This document shows, one piece after another, positions 22,137 through 32,447 of a stretch of DNA of 64,000 bases (positions are counted from its first letter, which is position 1; every line of letters begins with the position of its first letter). The DNA is taken from assembly GCF_001038505.1 (NCBI RefSeq), contig NZ_LDPY01000001.1:2418001-2482000 (forward strand), in the 5' to 3' direction. The DNA comes from Puniceibacterium sp. IMCC21224. GTDB taxonomy: Bacteria > Pseudomonadota > Alphaproteobacteria > Rhodobacterales > Rhodobacteraceae. The notes below the pieces were generated by a model. That model saw only the letters and a program-made list of their open reading frames with translations. It was not told where the DNA came from and ran no database searches. The position numbers were made by a program, and so were the translations under genes.

Positions 22137-22169
22137 GACACGCGGCGGGGTTCGGTCCCGCCCCGTGTC
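22137..22169. terminator. Bidirectional hairpin between convergent gghA and SMP-30 genes
   Basis: Stem GACACG-C-GGCGGG pairs with CCCGCC-C-CGTGTC (12 pairs around one C-C mismatch) around a 7-nt loop. It sits between convergent genes (ends 22128 and 22176). There is no long T-run, so it may need Rho. Confidence 0.6.
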
Positions 22170-22175
22170 CGCAGT

Positions 22176-23024
22176 TCAGAGCACCACGCGATTGGCCCGC
22201 AACCCCTTGAACCCCGATGGCACAGAGAATGTCATACCGGCCATCCGGTCATCGTCGTCACAACCTTGTGCCGCCGAGGTGACAAACAGCGTTGTCAGAT
22301 CAGGGCCACCAAAGGCCGGACAGGTGGTCTGCCCTGCCGCAAGTCCCAGCGCGGTCATAAAGCGCCCCTCGGGGCTGTAACACGCCACCCGTCCCGCACC
22401 ATATTGCGCGTTCCAGACATTGCCCTGACTGTCGCAGACCGCGCCGTCCGGACGCAGACCTTCGGCCCGCAGATCCAGCCAATCCTCGACCTCTCCCGAC
22501 GGCCAGCCATCAGTGTCCAGCGCCACGCGACGAATGATGCCCGTCGGCGTATCCGCGAAATAGGCATAGGCCCCGCCCGGTGCAAAACAGATCGCGTTCG
22601 AGATCGAGATGTCATCGTAGAGCAGACGCAATTCGCCGCGATAAAGCCGGTAGATCGCCCCGGCACCGGGTTCGGCCGCCTTGCCCATCGTGCCAATCCA
22701 GAAACCGCCCCACGGATCAGCGCGCCCGTCATTCGAGCGGGTCACCGGGTTATCTTCTTCCAGCACGACCACGCGGGTTTCAACGCCGGTTGCGGTGTCA
22801 AAGGTAAAGAGGTCGATCTCGCTCGCGATCAGCAGCGTGGTCGCGTCGACCCATCCTGCGGCTGAAACATGCCGATCAAACTGCCAATGCCGTTCGCCAT
22901 GCGAGTCGCGGCCATAAAGCCGGTTGCCCAGAATATCGAACCAGTAGAGTACCTGAGTTTCGGGATGCCAGAGCACCCCTTCGCCAAGCTTGCAGATCGT
23001 ATCGCTATAGATCAGATGGCTCAC
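22176..23024 (-). CDS. SMP-30/gluconolactonase-family sugar lactonase
   Basis: Six-bladed beta-propeller lactonase (282 aa) expected to open an aldonolactone (galactono-, glucono- or arabinono-lactone) to the sugar acid. Metal-ligand positions are conserved: the Glu of LGEGVLW near residue 15, Asn in TRSNDGRADPWGGFWIGTM, Asn in ISNAICFAP and Asp in RPDGAVCDSQGNVW. The start is GTG at 23024, placed immediately after the stop of the aldolase gene (TGAGTG), with GGAGGAG inside the aldolase's last codons. It is the last gene of the minus-strand operon SDR - kinase - aldolase - lactonase. Together the four would turn an aldose such as galactose into pyruvate and glyceraldehyde-3-phosphate; a dehydratase is missing from the window. 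Confidence 0.85.
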   Translation of the reverse strand: MSHLIYSDTICKLGEGVLWHPETQVLYWFDILGNRLYGRDSHGERHWQFDRHVSAAGWVDATTLLIASEIDLFTFDTATGVETRVVVLEEDNPVTRSNDGRADPWGGFWIGTMGKAAEPGAGAIYRLYRGELRLLYDDISISNAICFAPGGAYAYFADTPTGIIRRVALDTDGWPSGEVEDWLDLRAEGLRPDGAVCDSQGNVWNAQYGAGRVACYSPEGRFMTALGLAAGQTTCPAFGGPDLTTLFVTSAAQGCDDDDRMAGMTFSVPSGFKGLRANRVVL

Positions 23025-23645
23025 TCAGGCTCCTCCGGTCTGACCGCCGCCTGCGTCATAGGCGGCAACAATGTCGCGGGCGCGTGCCACGATATCCTGC
23101 ACACTCGATCCCGGGGTGTAAAGCGCGGTGCCAAGCCCGAACCCGGTCACGCCAGCCTTGAACCACTCGGCCATATTCGCCGCCGACACACCGCCCACCG
23201 CATAGGTGCGCGTGCCCTCAGGCAGCACAGCACGGATCGCCGCCAGCCCCGCCGGACCAATCAGAGCGCCGGGAAACAGCTTGAGCCCATCAGCCCCGCT
23301 GCGCAGCGCGGTAAAGCATTCGGTCGGGGTCATCACACCGGGATAGGACAGCATTCCAGCGGCTTTGGCTGCGACGATCACCCGTTGATTGCAGTCAGGC
23401 GACACAACCATATGCGCGCCGATCTGTTTCAGGCGCAGCACCTCTTCGGGGGCAAGCACGGTGCCAGCCCCGATGGTGGAACGACTGCCGCAGGCCGCCA
23501 GCATCGCCGCAATACTGTCATAGGGACGCGGTGAATTCAGCGGCACCTCGATTTTTGTGATCCCGGCGGTGATCAGTGCCTCGGTCACCGGCACCGCCTC
23601 GTCCGAGGTGATACCGCGCAGAATTGCGATGAGTTCGCGGGTCAT
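23025..23645 (-). CDS. dgoA: 2-dehydro-3-deoxy-6-phosphogalactonate aldolase
   Basis: Class I aldolase splitting KDPGal to pyruvate and D-glyceraldehyde-3-phosphate (206 aa). KDPG-aldolase fold motifs: KIEVPLNSP with Glu33, IGAGTVL at residues 58-64, VSPDCNQ, and [10 protein letters not shown] with the Schiff-base Lys122. The ATG at 23645 overlaps the stop of the kinase gene (ATGA); a longer frame upstream is rejected. KDPGal rather than KDPG use is inferred from the adjacent DgoK-type kinase and from PLNSP, which is usual in DgoA; KDPG aldolases (Eda) generally read differently there. It is translationally coupled with the kinase before it and the lactonase after it. Confidence 0.88.
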   Translation of the reverse strand: MTRELIAILRGITSDEAVPVTEALITAGITKIEVPLNSPRPYDSIAAMLAACGSRSTIGAGTVLAPEEVLRLKQIGAHMVVSPDCNQRVIVAAKAAGMLSYPGVMTPTECFTALRSGADGLKLFPGALIGPAGLAAIRAVLPEGTRTYAVGGVSAANMAEWFKAGVTGFGLGTALYTPGSSVQDIVARARDIVAAYDAGGGQTGGA

Positions 23646-24550
23646 TGGGATGTCTCCTTGAGGTGTCTGTATGCGGCACGCAACCCTTCGAGTGTCATGC
23701 GTTCGGCATCGGTCAGTGTCACCGGCACAGCCTGCGCAACCAGCGCCTGCCGATAGGGTCCAGCCAGAGCGTCGTCGCCAATAATGGCCACTTCGCGGCC
23801 CAGCCAATAGGGTTTGGCTGCGCCGATCTCCATGCCAATCAGCAGTCCCGACAGGCGGGCGCGTGCCGTTTCAGGGGACAGATCGTCCAGCAGACTCTCG
23901 GCCCGCAGCGAGAAGAGGGTCGCGGCCACTGCGGCGGGTCGTGATATGCCCTCTTCTATCGCGCTGGCAAAGGCGTCGTCGTCCCAGCCGCAGATCGCCA
24001 CGGAATGGCGCAAGACCGACTGGCCAGCGATCAGGGCAAACAACTCGCCGGTCATAAAGGTGCGAAAGCTCACAATTTCACGCGCACTCACATGCGCCCA
24101 TTTGCAATGGGTGCCGGGCAGGCAAACCACTCCGTCAAAGCCGGGGTTGAGGGCGATGAAGCCGGCGATCTGCGTCTCTTCTCCGCGCATGACGTCAGCG
24201 GGGCGGGTCTGTTTCAGGCCCGGCAGGATATGCACGTCTAGACGGGGATCAGTTGTTGCCACCGCCAGCGCGTCACCGCCGTTTGGGGCCGCGCAGGGTA
24301 CAGCCATATACGGCGCCTCTGACCAGCCCTGTTTGCTGCCCGCCATACCACAGATCAACACCGGAATGCGCCTGCCATCCGGCAGCGCATCCCCAACGAG
24401 TCGCAGCAGTGCGGGTTCAAACTCATCAGGTGCAAGCTTGCCCATGCCATCGGCACTGCTGCGCCGGTCTAGTACTGCGCCATCCGCCGCCATCAGCCAG
24501 ACCCGCAAGTGCGATGTCCCCCAATCGGCGGCAATCCAGTCCGCTGTCAT
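23642..24550 (-). CDS. dgoK: 2-dehydro-3-deoxygalactonokinase
   Basis: ATP-dependent kinase of 2-keto-3-deoxygalactonate (302 aa, typical DgoK). The N-terminal phosphate loop [13 protein letters not shown] (residues 8-20) and the segments [29 protein letters not shown] and [10 protein letters not shown] are family hallmarks. It precedes the aldolase with an ATGA overlap, and follows the SDR gene by 18 bp. The pairing DgoK-DgoA is strong evidence for a De Ley-Doudoroff galactose or galactonate route rather than an Entner-Doudoroff step for glucose. Confidence 0.9.
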   Translation of the reverse strand: MTADWIAADWGTSHLRVWLMAADGAVLDRRSSADGMGKLAPDEFEPALLRLVGDALPDGRRIPVLICGMAGSKQGWSEAPYMAVPCAAPNGGDALAVATTDPRLDVHILPGLKQTRPADVMRGEETQIAGFIALNPGFDGVVCLPGTHCKWAHVSAREIVSFRTFMTGELFALIAGQSVLRHSVAICGWDDDAFASAIEEGISRPAAVAATLFSLRAESLLDDLSPETARARLSGLLIGMEIGAAKPYWLGREVAIIGDDALAGPYRQALVAQAVPVTLTDAERMTLEGLRAAYRHLKETSQ

Positions 24551-24568
24551 CCTGTCGTCTCCCTATTG

Positions 24569-25336
24569 TCAGCCCGACACCACAACGCCGCCATCCACCA
24601 CCATCGTCTGACTAGTCATCATACGGCTGGCGTTCGACGCCAGAAACAGCGTCGCATCGACCACATCCTGCGGGTTCAAATGATCCTTGAGGCATTGTCG
24701 CTCAAGATGCGCGGCAAGGGCCTCGGGTGTCGCCCAAAGATCCATCTGCCGGTCAGTAAGCACCCACCCCGGTGCCAGCGCGTTGACGCGAATTCCGTCA
24801 GGACCAAATTCGCGCGCCAAGGTCCGGGTCAGCCCGGTGATGCCTGCATTGGCGGCGGTATAGGCTGGATACCCAGCCGCCCCCATCATATAGCTGATCG
24901 ACGAGAAGTTGACGATCACTCCGCGCCCGGCCTGCTGCATTCCCGGCAGAACCGCCTGAGCGGCAAAGAAATACGCCTTGAGATTGATCGCCTGATTGCG
25001 GTCCCAGTACGCCTCGTCGATTTTCAGCGTCTCGTGGCGCTGGTCGTTGGCGGCATTGTTCACCAGGATCGAAATCGGCCCATGCGTCTCGGCCACTTGG
25101 GCGATGGCCTCTTTGAGGGCAGAAACATCGGTGATGTCGCACGGCAGGAACAGCGGCGCATGTTCGTATTTCAAAGCCATTGCAGCCACAAACTCTGACG
25201 CATCCGACCGCTGCACAAAACCAACGCGCGCGCCTTGGGCCAGAAACCCCTGGGTCAGCGCCGCACCGATGCCCGAGCCGCCGCCGGTGATGAACACCGA
25301 TGCGCCCGTGAGATCGTGAAAGGTTGCAGTCTGCAT
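24569..25336 (-). CDS. SDR family oxidoreductase with Asn in place of the catalytic Lys
   Basis: Short-chain dehydrogenase/reductase (255 aa), likely the NAD(P)-dependent aldose 1-dehydrogenase or sugar-alcohol dehydrogenase of this operon. The cofactor motif ITGGGSGIG lies at residues 16-24, then VNNAAN (92-97), Ser146 and Tyr159 with the normal 13-residue spacing. The position four after the Tyr, normally Lys, is Asn163 (YTAAN); the codon at 24848-24850 reads AAT on the coding strand. The C-terminal IRVNALAPGWV segment is standard. The ATG at 25336 has GGGGGAGAG before it; an upstream frame is rejected. It is the first gene of the operon and 18 bp before dgoK. Substrate unknown; activity may be altered by the substitution. 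Confidence 0.82.
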   Translation of the reverse strand: MQTATFHDLTGASVFITGGGSGIGAALTQGFLAQGARVGFVQRSDASEFVAAMALKYEHAPLFLPCDITDVSALKEAIAQVAETHGPISILVNNAANDQRHETLKIDEAYWDRNQAINLKAYFFAAQAVLPGMQQAGRGVIVNFSSISYMMGAAGYPAYTAANAGITGLTRTLAREFGPDGIRVNALAPGWVLTDRQMDLWATPEALAAHLERQCLKDHLNPQDVVDATLFLASNASRMMTSQTMVVDGGVVVSG

Positions 25337-25493
25337 CGGTCTCTCCCCCCTAGCAGCCATAGATGCGACAGGCGCGCGCCTCCTCGGATCGCGTGATGTC
25401 GTCGGCCCTCTGTGCCATGAACTGGTGCAGATCGCCAGATGACGCGCGCAAAATCGTGCCGCGCCTGAATGGCTCAAATACGCAGCCCCTGAT

Positions 25494-26375
25494 TCAGCCC
25501 GGCAGCGGAATCATGTCGACGCTGTGGTCGCTGACCTGCGGCCCGGCAGAGCGCACCGCGCCCTTGACCGGGGCCACATCGGAATAGTCCCGCCCCACCG
25601 CGACCGAAACGTGATCAGCCCCCACCAGAATATCGTTGGTGGGATCGTATTCGATCCAGCCCATTTCCGACCCGCACCAAACCCGGATCCAGGCATGCAT
25701 TGCATCCGCCCCCTCCAGCCGCGGCTGACCCGGCGGCGGTTCGGTGCGCAGAAACCCACTGACATAGCCCGCCGGAATCCCCACAGCGCGCAGGCCCGCG
25801 ATCATGACATGGCTGAAATCCTGACACACGCCCTGACGTTTACGAAAGGCTTCGGCGGGGGAGGTGTCCACATCGGTCGCCTCCGGATCGAACCGCATTT
25901 CTGTGTGCAGGGCGCGGCCCACATCCTGCACGGCGGACAGGACCGTCCCGCCATCCAGTAGGATGTTGCGCACAAATGTGGTGATGTCGGACTCAAATCC
26001 CACACGCGGCGACGGCGACAGGAAATGGTGCGGGCTGTCGGGGCCCAGCAAACCGATGTCAGCCAATTCAGCCCTAAGTCGCGCCCGACGGGGCGAAAGG
26101 TCAAAACGCAACGGCCGCGCGATCCGCTCGACCCGCGACTGAAGCTGTAGCACCAGCCCCTCAATCGGGCGACGAAACGCCACCTCGGCCACAGCATTTC
26201 CAAAGAAATCGTTGCGGTCAACGCGCTCGGCCGGGGTGGGTTCGACGCTCAGTTCGCCGGTGATGCGGCGCTGTTCGTCCATCCGGTTCAGCGGCATCAC
26301 CCGCAGTACATTGCGCGCCTGCGCCGAGGGAGCGCCGTAATCGTAGGTGATGGTCAGTCTGATATCATACAACAT
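25494..26375 (-). CDS. Transglutaminase-like cysteine protease-fold protein
   Basis: Cytoplasmic transglutaminase-core protein (293 aa) with the N-terminal beta domain usual in this family (LTITYDYGAPSAQARNVLRVMP). The catalytic triad is visible: Cys184 in RQGVCQDFSHVMIAGLRA, His227 in AMHAWIRVW and Asp244 in IEYDPTND. It is the third gene of a conserved trio with the ATP-grasp/alpha-E fusion (6 bp upstream) and the DUF2126/transglutaminase protein. Bacterial members are thought to act as peptidases or amidases rather than cross-linkers. Comparative genomics has linked such trios to synthesis or trimming of peptide-like conjugates; no experimental role is known to me. Confidence 0.88.
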   Translation of the reverse strand: MLYDIRLTITYDYGAPSAQARNVLRVMPLNRMDEQRRITGELSVEPTPAERVDRNDFFGNAVAEVAFRRPIEGLVLQLQSRVERIARPLRFDLSPRRARLRAELADIGLLGPDSPHHFLSPSPRVGFESDITTFVRNILLDGGTVLSAVQDVGRALHTEMRFDPEATDVDTSPAEAFRKRQGVCQDFSHVMIAGLRAVGIPAGYVSGFLRTEPPPGQPRLEGADAMHAWIRVWCGSEMGWIEYDPTNDILVGADHVSVAVGRDYSDVAPVKGAVRSAGPQVSDHSVDMIPLPG

Positions 26376-26381
26376 GGCGGA

Positions 26382-28781
26382 TCACGTCAGATAAGATGAG
26401 GTGACAAGATCCGAGATCTTGTTGAGCGACTTGGACAGATCATTCAGACGTTCGGTGCCCAATTGTGCCGCGTCGGCCACCGCCAACTGCGTCTCAACCC
26501 GCAGGACGGCGCGGGCCAGATCCGACAATTCGCCATTGACCTCGGCGTTGGGCAATTCGGCCACCAGCCGCCGCACAAACGAAATCTGGAAACGCACCGA
26601 CCGGGGGTTGCGGTGGTCCAGAGCCAACAGGTCGATGACAGTATTGCGGTTGGTTTCGATCAGATAACGGCGGCGATGGGTCATCACGGAATCGCCGACT
26701 TCAATCGCGACATCAAAACTACCCTCGGGCGCGTCGGGTGCGGCAAAGGCAGCCAGCAGTTGCGTCATGTGTTGCGCCCGCTCCAGCGCCCGCCCGATGC
26801 TCAGAAATCGCCAGCCGACAAAGCGGTACATGTTGTCATGCACCAGACCGCCAAACCCGGCAGTTCCGCGCAGCACCATCCCAAGTGCCCGCGCCGCCTC
26901 GTCCCCAGGAGCAAGGTTGCGGCGCTGATTGGTGATCTCTTCATCCAGCGATCTCAGCGCGGCCCAACCGTCGATCGAGAACCGGTCGCGCACCTTCGCT
27001 GCGCAGCGGATGGCGTTCGCCAACTGATCTGACACGGTTTGCGGCAATGCCTGCGTCAAGTCGGCACCGTTGAATTTCAGGTAGTCATGGATCATTTTGA
27101 CCCGCGGATCGTCTGGCAGACCGGTTTCAGCCAGACGCATGTGATAGGCCCGCGCCAGACGGATCATGCCCTCGGCCCGCTCGGCATAGCGGCCCAGCCA
27201 ATAGAGGTTGTCAGCCGCCCGTGCGGGCAGCAGGCTTGGGGTGGCGCGGTGGAAGGATTGTTCCGATCCGCCACCGGGTTCGGAGGTGGCGGGCGTGTCG
27301 CTGACGATCCAGACATCGGCCACCGATCCGCCCCACCGCAGCGCCAGCGCCGTGGCATCATCGCTGGGGCCAATCCGCGCATAGCCGCCCGGCATGATCG
27401 TCCAGCCCTGCGTCGTGCGCGCAGCAAACACCCGTAGCATCACCGGTCGCGCCACCAACGCGCCACGTTCAAATACCGGCGTCGTCGACAGACTGACGGC
27501 CTCTTGGCCGACCAGCTGACCAGCATTTGCGGCGATCCAACCGCCCAGATCATCGTTGCGACCGTCCAGAAACCGCCCGGCGATGGCCGTCGCGTTTTCG
27601 ATCTCGAATGGCAGGTTTTGCGACAACGCCGGGCCAATCATCATCCGATGGGCATTCTCGGTGACAAAGGCACGTTCGCTGTCCTGCCCGCACCACCATG
27701 TGGCAATGTTGGACATCTTCAGCGGCGCGCCTAACATTTTTTCCGCGATCCGCGGCAGAAAGGCCAGAAAGGCGCGGGTCTGCAGCACCCCAGTCCCCAG
27801 CGCGTTGATCATCGACAATTGCCCCGTCCGCACCGACGACACCAACCCCGGTGTGCCGATCTGCGAATGATCGTCCAGTTCCAGCGGATCGGCAAAACCC
27901 GAGTCCATCCGCCGCCAGAGTACCGATATCGGCTTGAGCCCGGCAACTGTGCGCACCATGGTGCGGCCCTGCTCGACCACCAGATCCTCGCCTTCGAGCA
28001 GCATAAGCCCGAGATAGCGCGCGATATAGGCGTGTTCAAAATAGGTCTCAGTCCCCAGTCCCGGAGTCAGAATCCCAAGCCGCCCGTCGTCATAGCGTGC
28101 CGCCGCCTGCAGTCCGTCGCGAAATTCACGAAAAAAACCCGCCAAACCGAGGGTCGACCCCTGTGGGAACGGATCAGAAAACGCCCGCATCGTGGCGACA
28201 CGGTTTTCCAGCGCAAAGCCCGCGCCCGACGGTGCCTCGGTGCGGTCGCCCAGCACGAACCACGACCCATCCGGGCTGCGCCCCATCTCAAATGCGATAA
28301 AGTTGAGGTAGTGCCCCGACGGCGGCGGCACGCCAACCATCGGGCGCAGCCATGCCGGATTGCCTGCCACCAGCTCGGGCGGCAGCATCCCATCCCGCAC
28401 CAACGTCGCCGAGCCGTAAAGATCCACCGCCACCTGTTCCAGCAGCTCGGCCCGTTGGCGCAGCGCGGCAGTAATATGGGTCCATTCATCCTCGTGGAGC
28501 AGGACCGGCACATGGCTGAGCGGCCAGTCACGCTCGGTCGTGCCCTCTTCGCGGTATTGACGAAAGAACACGCCGGCGTCGCGCAGATACCGGTCGCCGC
28601 GGGCAAAGCGGCGGGCGATTTCCTCTTGGCTGAGGCGGGCGAACCGTTGCAGGAACGGCCGCCAGACCGGGCGGATCTGGCCGTCCGCGCCGATCATCTC
28701 GTCCGCCACACCGCGCGGCACCTGATATCCCGCGATCAGACCCGCAACCGGATCGTGCTCAGGCACAGGCGCGTGGTCCAT
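26382..28781 (-). CDS. Circularly permuted ATP-grasp (type 2) + alpha-E domain fusion
   Basis: A 799-aa fusion. Residues about 1-480 are the circularly permuted ATP-grasp ligase-like domain (formerly DUF404/DUF407), with TGVLQTRAFLAFLP, NIATWWCGQ and IMPGGYARI segments. Residues about 510-799 are the alpha-helical alpha-E domain (DUF403), starting LLPARAADNLYWLGRYAERAEG. In many genomes these are two separate genes, so this is a fused version. The ATP-grasp fold suggests carboxylate-amine ligation using ATP; the alpha-E partner is of unknown function. It sits between the DUF2126 gene (3 bp) and the transglutaminase gene (6 bp), a tightly packed operon implying one pathway. The substrate is unknown. 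Confidence 0.9.
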   Translation of the reverse strand: MDHAPVPEHDPVAGLIAGYQVPRGVADEMIGADGQIRPVWRPFLQRFARLSQEEIARRFARGDRYLRDAGVFFRQYREEGTTERDWPLSHVPVLLHEDEWTHITAALRQRAELLEQVAVDLYGSATLVRDGMLPPELVAGNPAWLRPMVGVPPPSGHYLNFIAFEMGRSPDGSWFVLGDRTEAPSGAGFALENRVATMRAFSDPFPQGSTLGLAGFFREFRDGLQAAARYDDGRLGILTPGLGTETYFEHAYIARYLGLMLLEGEDLVVEQGRTMVRTVAGLKPISVLWRRMDSGFADPLELDDHSQIGTPGLVSSVRTGQLSMINALGTGVLQTRAFLAFLPRIAEKMLGAPLKMSNIATWWCGQDSERAFVTENAHRMMIGPALSQNLPFEIENATAIAGRFLDGRNDDLGGWIAANAGQLVGQEAVSLSTTPVFERGALVARPVMLRVFAARTTQGWTIMPGGYARIGPSDDATALALRWGGSVADVWIVSDTPATSEPGGGSEQSFHRATPSLLPARAADNLYWLGRYAERAEGMIRLARAYHMRLAETGLPDDPRVKMIHDYLKFNGADLTQALPQTVSDQLANAIRCAAKVRDRFSIDGWAALRSLDEEITNQRRNLAPGDEAARALGMVLRGTAGFGGLVHDNMYRFVGWRFLSIGRALERAQHMTQLLAAFAAPDAPEGSFDVAIEVGDSVMTHRRRYLIETNRNTVIDLLALDHRNPRSVRFQISFVRRLVAELPNAEVNGELSDLARAVLRVETQLAVADAAQLGTERLNDLSKSLNKISDLVTSSYLT

Positions 28782-28784
28782 GGC

Positions 28785-31700
28785 TCAGATCCCCGGGGCC
28801 CGGCGCAAGTCCAGCGTCATCGGGAATTCAGGATGCGTCTGATCAGCGGGCGGCCAATAGGCACCGGGATTGTGACCCAGCGGCTCGAACCTGGCAAGGC
28901 GGCGCGCCTCTGCCTCATTGCCATTGATCGGGAAGGTATCGTAGTTGCGCCCCCCCGGATGGGCCACATGATAGACACAGCCCCCCAGCGCCCTGCCCGA
29001 CCATTTATCAAAGATATCAAAGGTCAGCGGCGCGTTGACCGGCAGAGTGGGATGCAGGGCCTCGGCGGGTTGCCATGCCTTGAACCGGACACCTGCGACC
29101 GCAACGCCACTGGTATCGGTCTTGCGCAGTGGCACCGTGCGTCCATTGCAGGTCACGCCGTAACGTTCGGGATTTGAGGTGGTCAGCTGGACCTGAAGTC
29201 TCTCGACCGAGCTGTCGGTATAGCGAACCGTTCCGCCAATCGCGCCTGTTTCGCCCAGCACATGCCATGGCTCAAGCGCCTGACGGATCTCAAGCTTGGT
29301 CCCCTCGTATTCAACCTGACCGCAGAACGGAAAGCGGAACTCTTCCTGTGCCTTGAACCATTCGGGATCAAGTTTGAAACCGTGTTCGTCCAAATCGCGC
29401 AGCAGATCCATAAAGTCCTGCCACAGATAATGCGGCAGCATGTAGCGGTCATGCAGTTCCGTCCCCCAGCGCACCGGTTTTCCGCTGATCGGAGCCTTCC
29501 AGCAGCGGGCAATGATCGCACGGATCAGCACCTGTTGGGCAAGGCTCATCTTTGGGTCCGGCGGCATCTCGAAGCCACGGAATTCGACCAGACCCAGACG
29601 TCCTGTCGGCCCATCAGGCGAATACAGCTTGTCGATACAGATCTCGGCGCGGTGAGTATTGCCTGTCACGTCCGTCATCATGTTGCGCAGCAGTCGGTCC
29701 ACTAGCCAAGGCGGCGGCGGTGTGCCTGTCGACGGGTCTGGAATCTGGCTCAGCGCGATTTCCAGCTCATACAGCGTGTCATGCCGCGCCTCGTCGATCC
29801 GGGGGGCCTGCGATGTCGGCCCGATGAACAGCCCGGCAAAGAGATAGGACAGCGACGGATGCCGCTGCCAAGTCAGGATCAGTGATTTCAGCAGATCAGG
29901 GCGGCGCAGGAACGGGCTGTCGTTGGGGGTCGCCCCGCCGACAACAACATGGTTGCCGCCGCCGGTGCCGGTGTGACGTCCGTCGATCATGAACTTGTCA
30001 GCGCCCAGACGGCACTGGCGCGCCTCTTCATAGATCGCCTCGGTGGTTGCGACGCAATCGTCCCAGCTGTCAGCGGGGTGAATATTGACCTCGATCACGC
30101 CAGGGTCGGGGGCCACGCGGATCACATTGATGCGCGGATCATGCGGCGGCGCGTAGCCTTCGATATGCACCGGCAGGCCCAGCTTTTTCGCGGTCCGTTC
30201 GGCAGCCGCAATCAGATCGAGGTAATCCTCGACATCCTCGACCGGAGGCATGAATACGCACAGCTTGCCATCGCGCGGCTCGACCGTCATCGCGGTGCGC
30301 ACCGCACCGCCAACAACGCCAAGCTCTTGTTCGATTACGTCCTGCACGGCCTTTTGCTCGGTTGGGGCGGACACGGGCTGCTTGTGATCGGTCGACACCT
30401 CCGGCGTTTCGACATCCGCGCCCTGATCGTAGTCAGGCAACCTGTCGCGCGGCACCGTCGGATCGGTGATGTAGGTGTAGGGATAGGACGACGGCGGCAC
30501 ATAGGGCAGCGCCCCCAGCGGGATACGGTATCCTACCGGAGAATCGCCCGGCACCAGATAGATATGCCCGCGCCGCAGGTTCCATTTCTCTGACCGCCAC
30601 TTGCGTCCGGTCGCCTTGGACTGCCAGCGCTGAATCGGCAGGACAAAGCCCGACGGTTCGGTCAATCCGCGCTCGAACACCCGCGCCATGCGATAGCGTT
30701 CTTCGGGATCCTTGAGCTTGGAATTCTCGGGCGTGACGTTGTCAGGCAGGTTGCCTTCTTTGATGATCCACTCGGCGGGATCCTCAAAGGCGGGCACGGC
30801 CATGTCAGGTTCAATCCCCAGCTCTTGGGCAAATTGGGTGATAAACGCGCCGGCAGAGCCCGCGTCGGCACCCGTTTCGGCATTCTCAAGCGCGACCAGA
30901 TCTGCGTCATTCCAGATCGGTTTATCGTCCTTGCGCCAGTAGAGCGAGAAGGTCCAGCGCGGCAGCGTCTCACCGGGGTACCACTTGCCCTGGCCGTAAT
31001 GCAGGAATCCACCGGGCGCAAAACGGTCACGCAACCGCCGGATCAGCTCATCCGCCAAACCGCGCTTGGTCGGGCCGACGGCGGCGGTGTTCCACTCGGC
31101 GGCTTCGTAATCGTCGATCGACACGAATGTCGGCTCCCCCCCCATGGTCAGGCGCACATCGCCGGTTTCAAGTTCGGTATCGACCTGTTTCCCCAGCGCG
31201 TTCAGCCGGTCCCAAGCATCGTCCGAAAACGGTTTGGTGATGCGTGGGTGTTCAGCGACGCGGGTCACGCTCATGTCGAATTCAAACTCGACCTCGGGTG
31301 TACCCGCCGCAGCATAGCCGCCAGAGATCGGCGCGGCATTTTGGTAATGCGGCGTCGCGGCCAGCGGGATATGCGATTCACCGGCAAACAGGCCCGATGT
31401 CGGATCCAGCCCGATCCAGCCCGCGCCGGGCAGATACACCTCGACCCAGGCGTGCAGATCGGTAAAGTCGTGATCCGTCCCGGATGGCCCATCCAGCGCG
31501 TCCAGATCCGGTTTCAGCTGGATCAGATAGCCTGACACAAATCGCGCGGCCACACCCAGATGGCGCAGCACATTGACAAGCAACCAGCTGGAATCACGGC
31601 ACGATCCCAGCGCCTTGGTCAGCGTTTCTTCGGGGGTTTGCACCCCTGCTTCCATGCGGATGGTGTATTCGATGTCCGACGCAATCTTGGCGTTCAGCAT

Positions 31701-32138
31701 CACCAACCAGTCGACAATCCGGGTCTTGTCCCGCGGGATTGTGGCAACGTATTCGGCCAGTTGCGCGCTGGCGGGCGGTGTGTTGCGATAGATCGACAGA
31801 TCCTCAATCAGCTCGGCGGGATAATCGAACGGAAAGAATTCTGCGCTGTCTTCGACAAAGAAATCGAACGGATTGTAGACGGACATGTCGGCGACAACAT
31901 CCACCTCGATCTTGAACTCACGCACCGGCTCGGGAAACACGAACCGCGCCAGCCAGTTGCCGTAAGGATCCTGCTGATGATTCACAAAATGCGGCTGCGG
32001 CGACACCTTGAGGGAATGCGAAATCACCCGTGTCCGGCTATAAGGCGCCGGACGCAACCGGATGATCTGCGGCCCCATGGTCACGTTGCGGTCGTATTTA
32101 TAATGGGTGAGGTGATGGATGCTTGCGTAGATGGCCAT
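28785..32138 (-). CDS. Transglutaminase + DUF2126 two-domain protein
   Basis: Large cytoplasmic protein (1117 aa, normal for the family). The N-terminal about 290 residues are a transglutaminase-core domain with Cys180 ([19 protein letters not shown]), His229 (LHAWVEVY) and Asp245 (GLDPTSG). The remaining about 800 residues are DUF2126, with the marks [41 protein letters not shown] and [14 protein letters not shown]2126 has been predicted to be an amidoligase of glutamine-synthetase/glutamate-cysteine-ligase type; that is prediction, not assay. First gene of the trio, divergent from the DegQ-like gene. With its partners it may build and release an unknown amide-linked product. Confidence 0.9.
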   Translation of the reverse strand: MAIYASIHHLTHYKYDRNVTMGPQIIRLRPAPYSRTRVISHSLKVSPQPHFVNHQQDPYGNWLARFVFPEPVREFKIEVDVVADMSVYNPFDFFVEDSAEFFPFDYPAELIEDLSIYRNTPPASAQLAEYVATIPRDKTRIVDWLVMLNAKIASDIEYTIRMEAGVQTPEETLTKALGSCRDSSWLLVNVLRHLGVAARFVSGYLIQLKPDLDALDGPSGTDHDFTDLHAWVEVYLPGAGWIGLDPTSGLFAGESHIPLAATPHYQNAAPISGGYAAAGTPEVEFEFDMSVTRVAEHPRITKPFSDDAWDRLNALGKQVDTELETGDVRLTMGGEPTFVSIDDYEAAEWNTAAVGPTKRGLADELIRRLRDRFAPGGFLHYGQGKWYPGETLPRWTFSLYWRKDDKPIWNDADLVALENAETGADAGSAGAFITQFAQELGIEPDMAVPAFEDPAEWIIKEGNLPDNVTPENSKLKDPEERYRMARVFERGLTEPSGFVLPIQRWQSKATGRKWRSEKWNLRRGHIYLVPGDSPVGYRIPLGALPYVPPSSYPYTYITDPTVPRDRLPDYDQGADVETPEVSTDHKQPVSAPTEQKAVQDVIEQELGVVGGAVRTAMTVEPRDGKLCVFMPPVEDVEDYLDLIAAAERTAKKLGLPVHIEGYAPPHDPRINVIRVAPDPGVIEVNIHPADSWDDCVATTEAIYEEARQCRLGADKFMIDGRHTGTGGGNHVVVGGATPNDSPFLRRPDLLKSLILTWQRHPSLSYLFAGLFIGPTSQAPRIDEARHDTLYELEIALSQIPDPSTGTPPPPWLVDRLLRNMMTDVTGNTHRAEICIDKLYSPDGPTGRLGLVEFRGFEMPPDPKMSLAQQVLIRAIIARCWKAPISGKPVRWGTELHDRYMLPHYLWQDFMDLLRDLDEHGFKLDPEWFKAQEEFRFPFCGQVEYEGTKLEIRQALEPWHVLGETGAIGGTVRYTDSSVERLQVQLTTSNPERYGVTCNGRTVPLRKTDTSGVAVAGVRFKAWQPAEALHPTLPVNAPLTFDIFDKWSGRALGGCVYHVAHPGGRNYDTFPINGNEAEARRLARFEPLGHNPGAYWPPADQTHPEFPMTLDLRRAPGI

Positions 32139-32447
32139 AAGTTCGGGCTGCTCCCTGATTTTGGTTGAGCATCACAGGTCTGCTGGCCAATTGCATCCCG
32201 GATTCGCGTCTGAGCCAGGGAATTTCACGCTTGAGGCGCTTAGGTTTTCAGCGTCCGGGCAAAAATTGGGCAATCCGCCTGAGCGGCCATGCAGATCATT
32301 GCCCACGCCCTGTGATTGCCGCTGAACCTGGCCGACGGTCACATCAGCGTGAGCTTACAAATCCGTATACCTGGCGCAAAGCCCCCGTCCAGAACGCCCC
32401 CCACATCTGATGCACAGACGCAGTCAACCAATCCAAGGTGAAGAAGA
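32139..32447. other. Divergent intergenic region without a gene
   Basis: 309 bp between the divergent DUF2126 and DegQ-like genes, which should hold promoters in both directions. I see no clear -35/-10 pair, no large inverted repeat and no coding frame of note. The only signal near the right end is GAAGAAG in front of the protease ATG. Confidence 0.5.

Noticed and set aside
27819..29177. 452-codon plus-strand frame opposite the ATP-grasp and DUF2126 genes
   Set aside because: No start context, no domain, and it spans two well-supported minus-strand genes.
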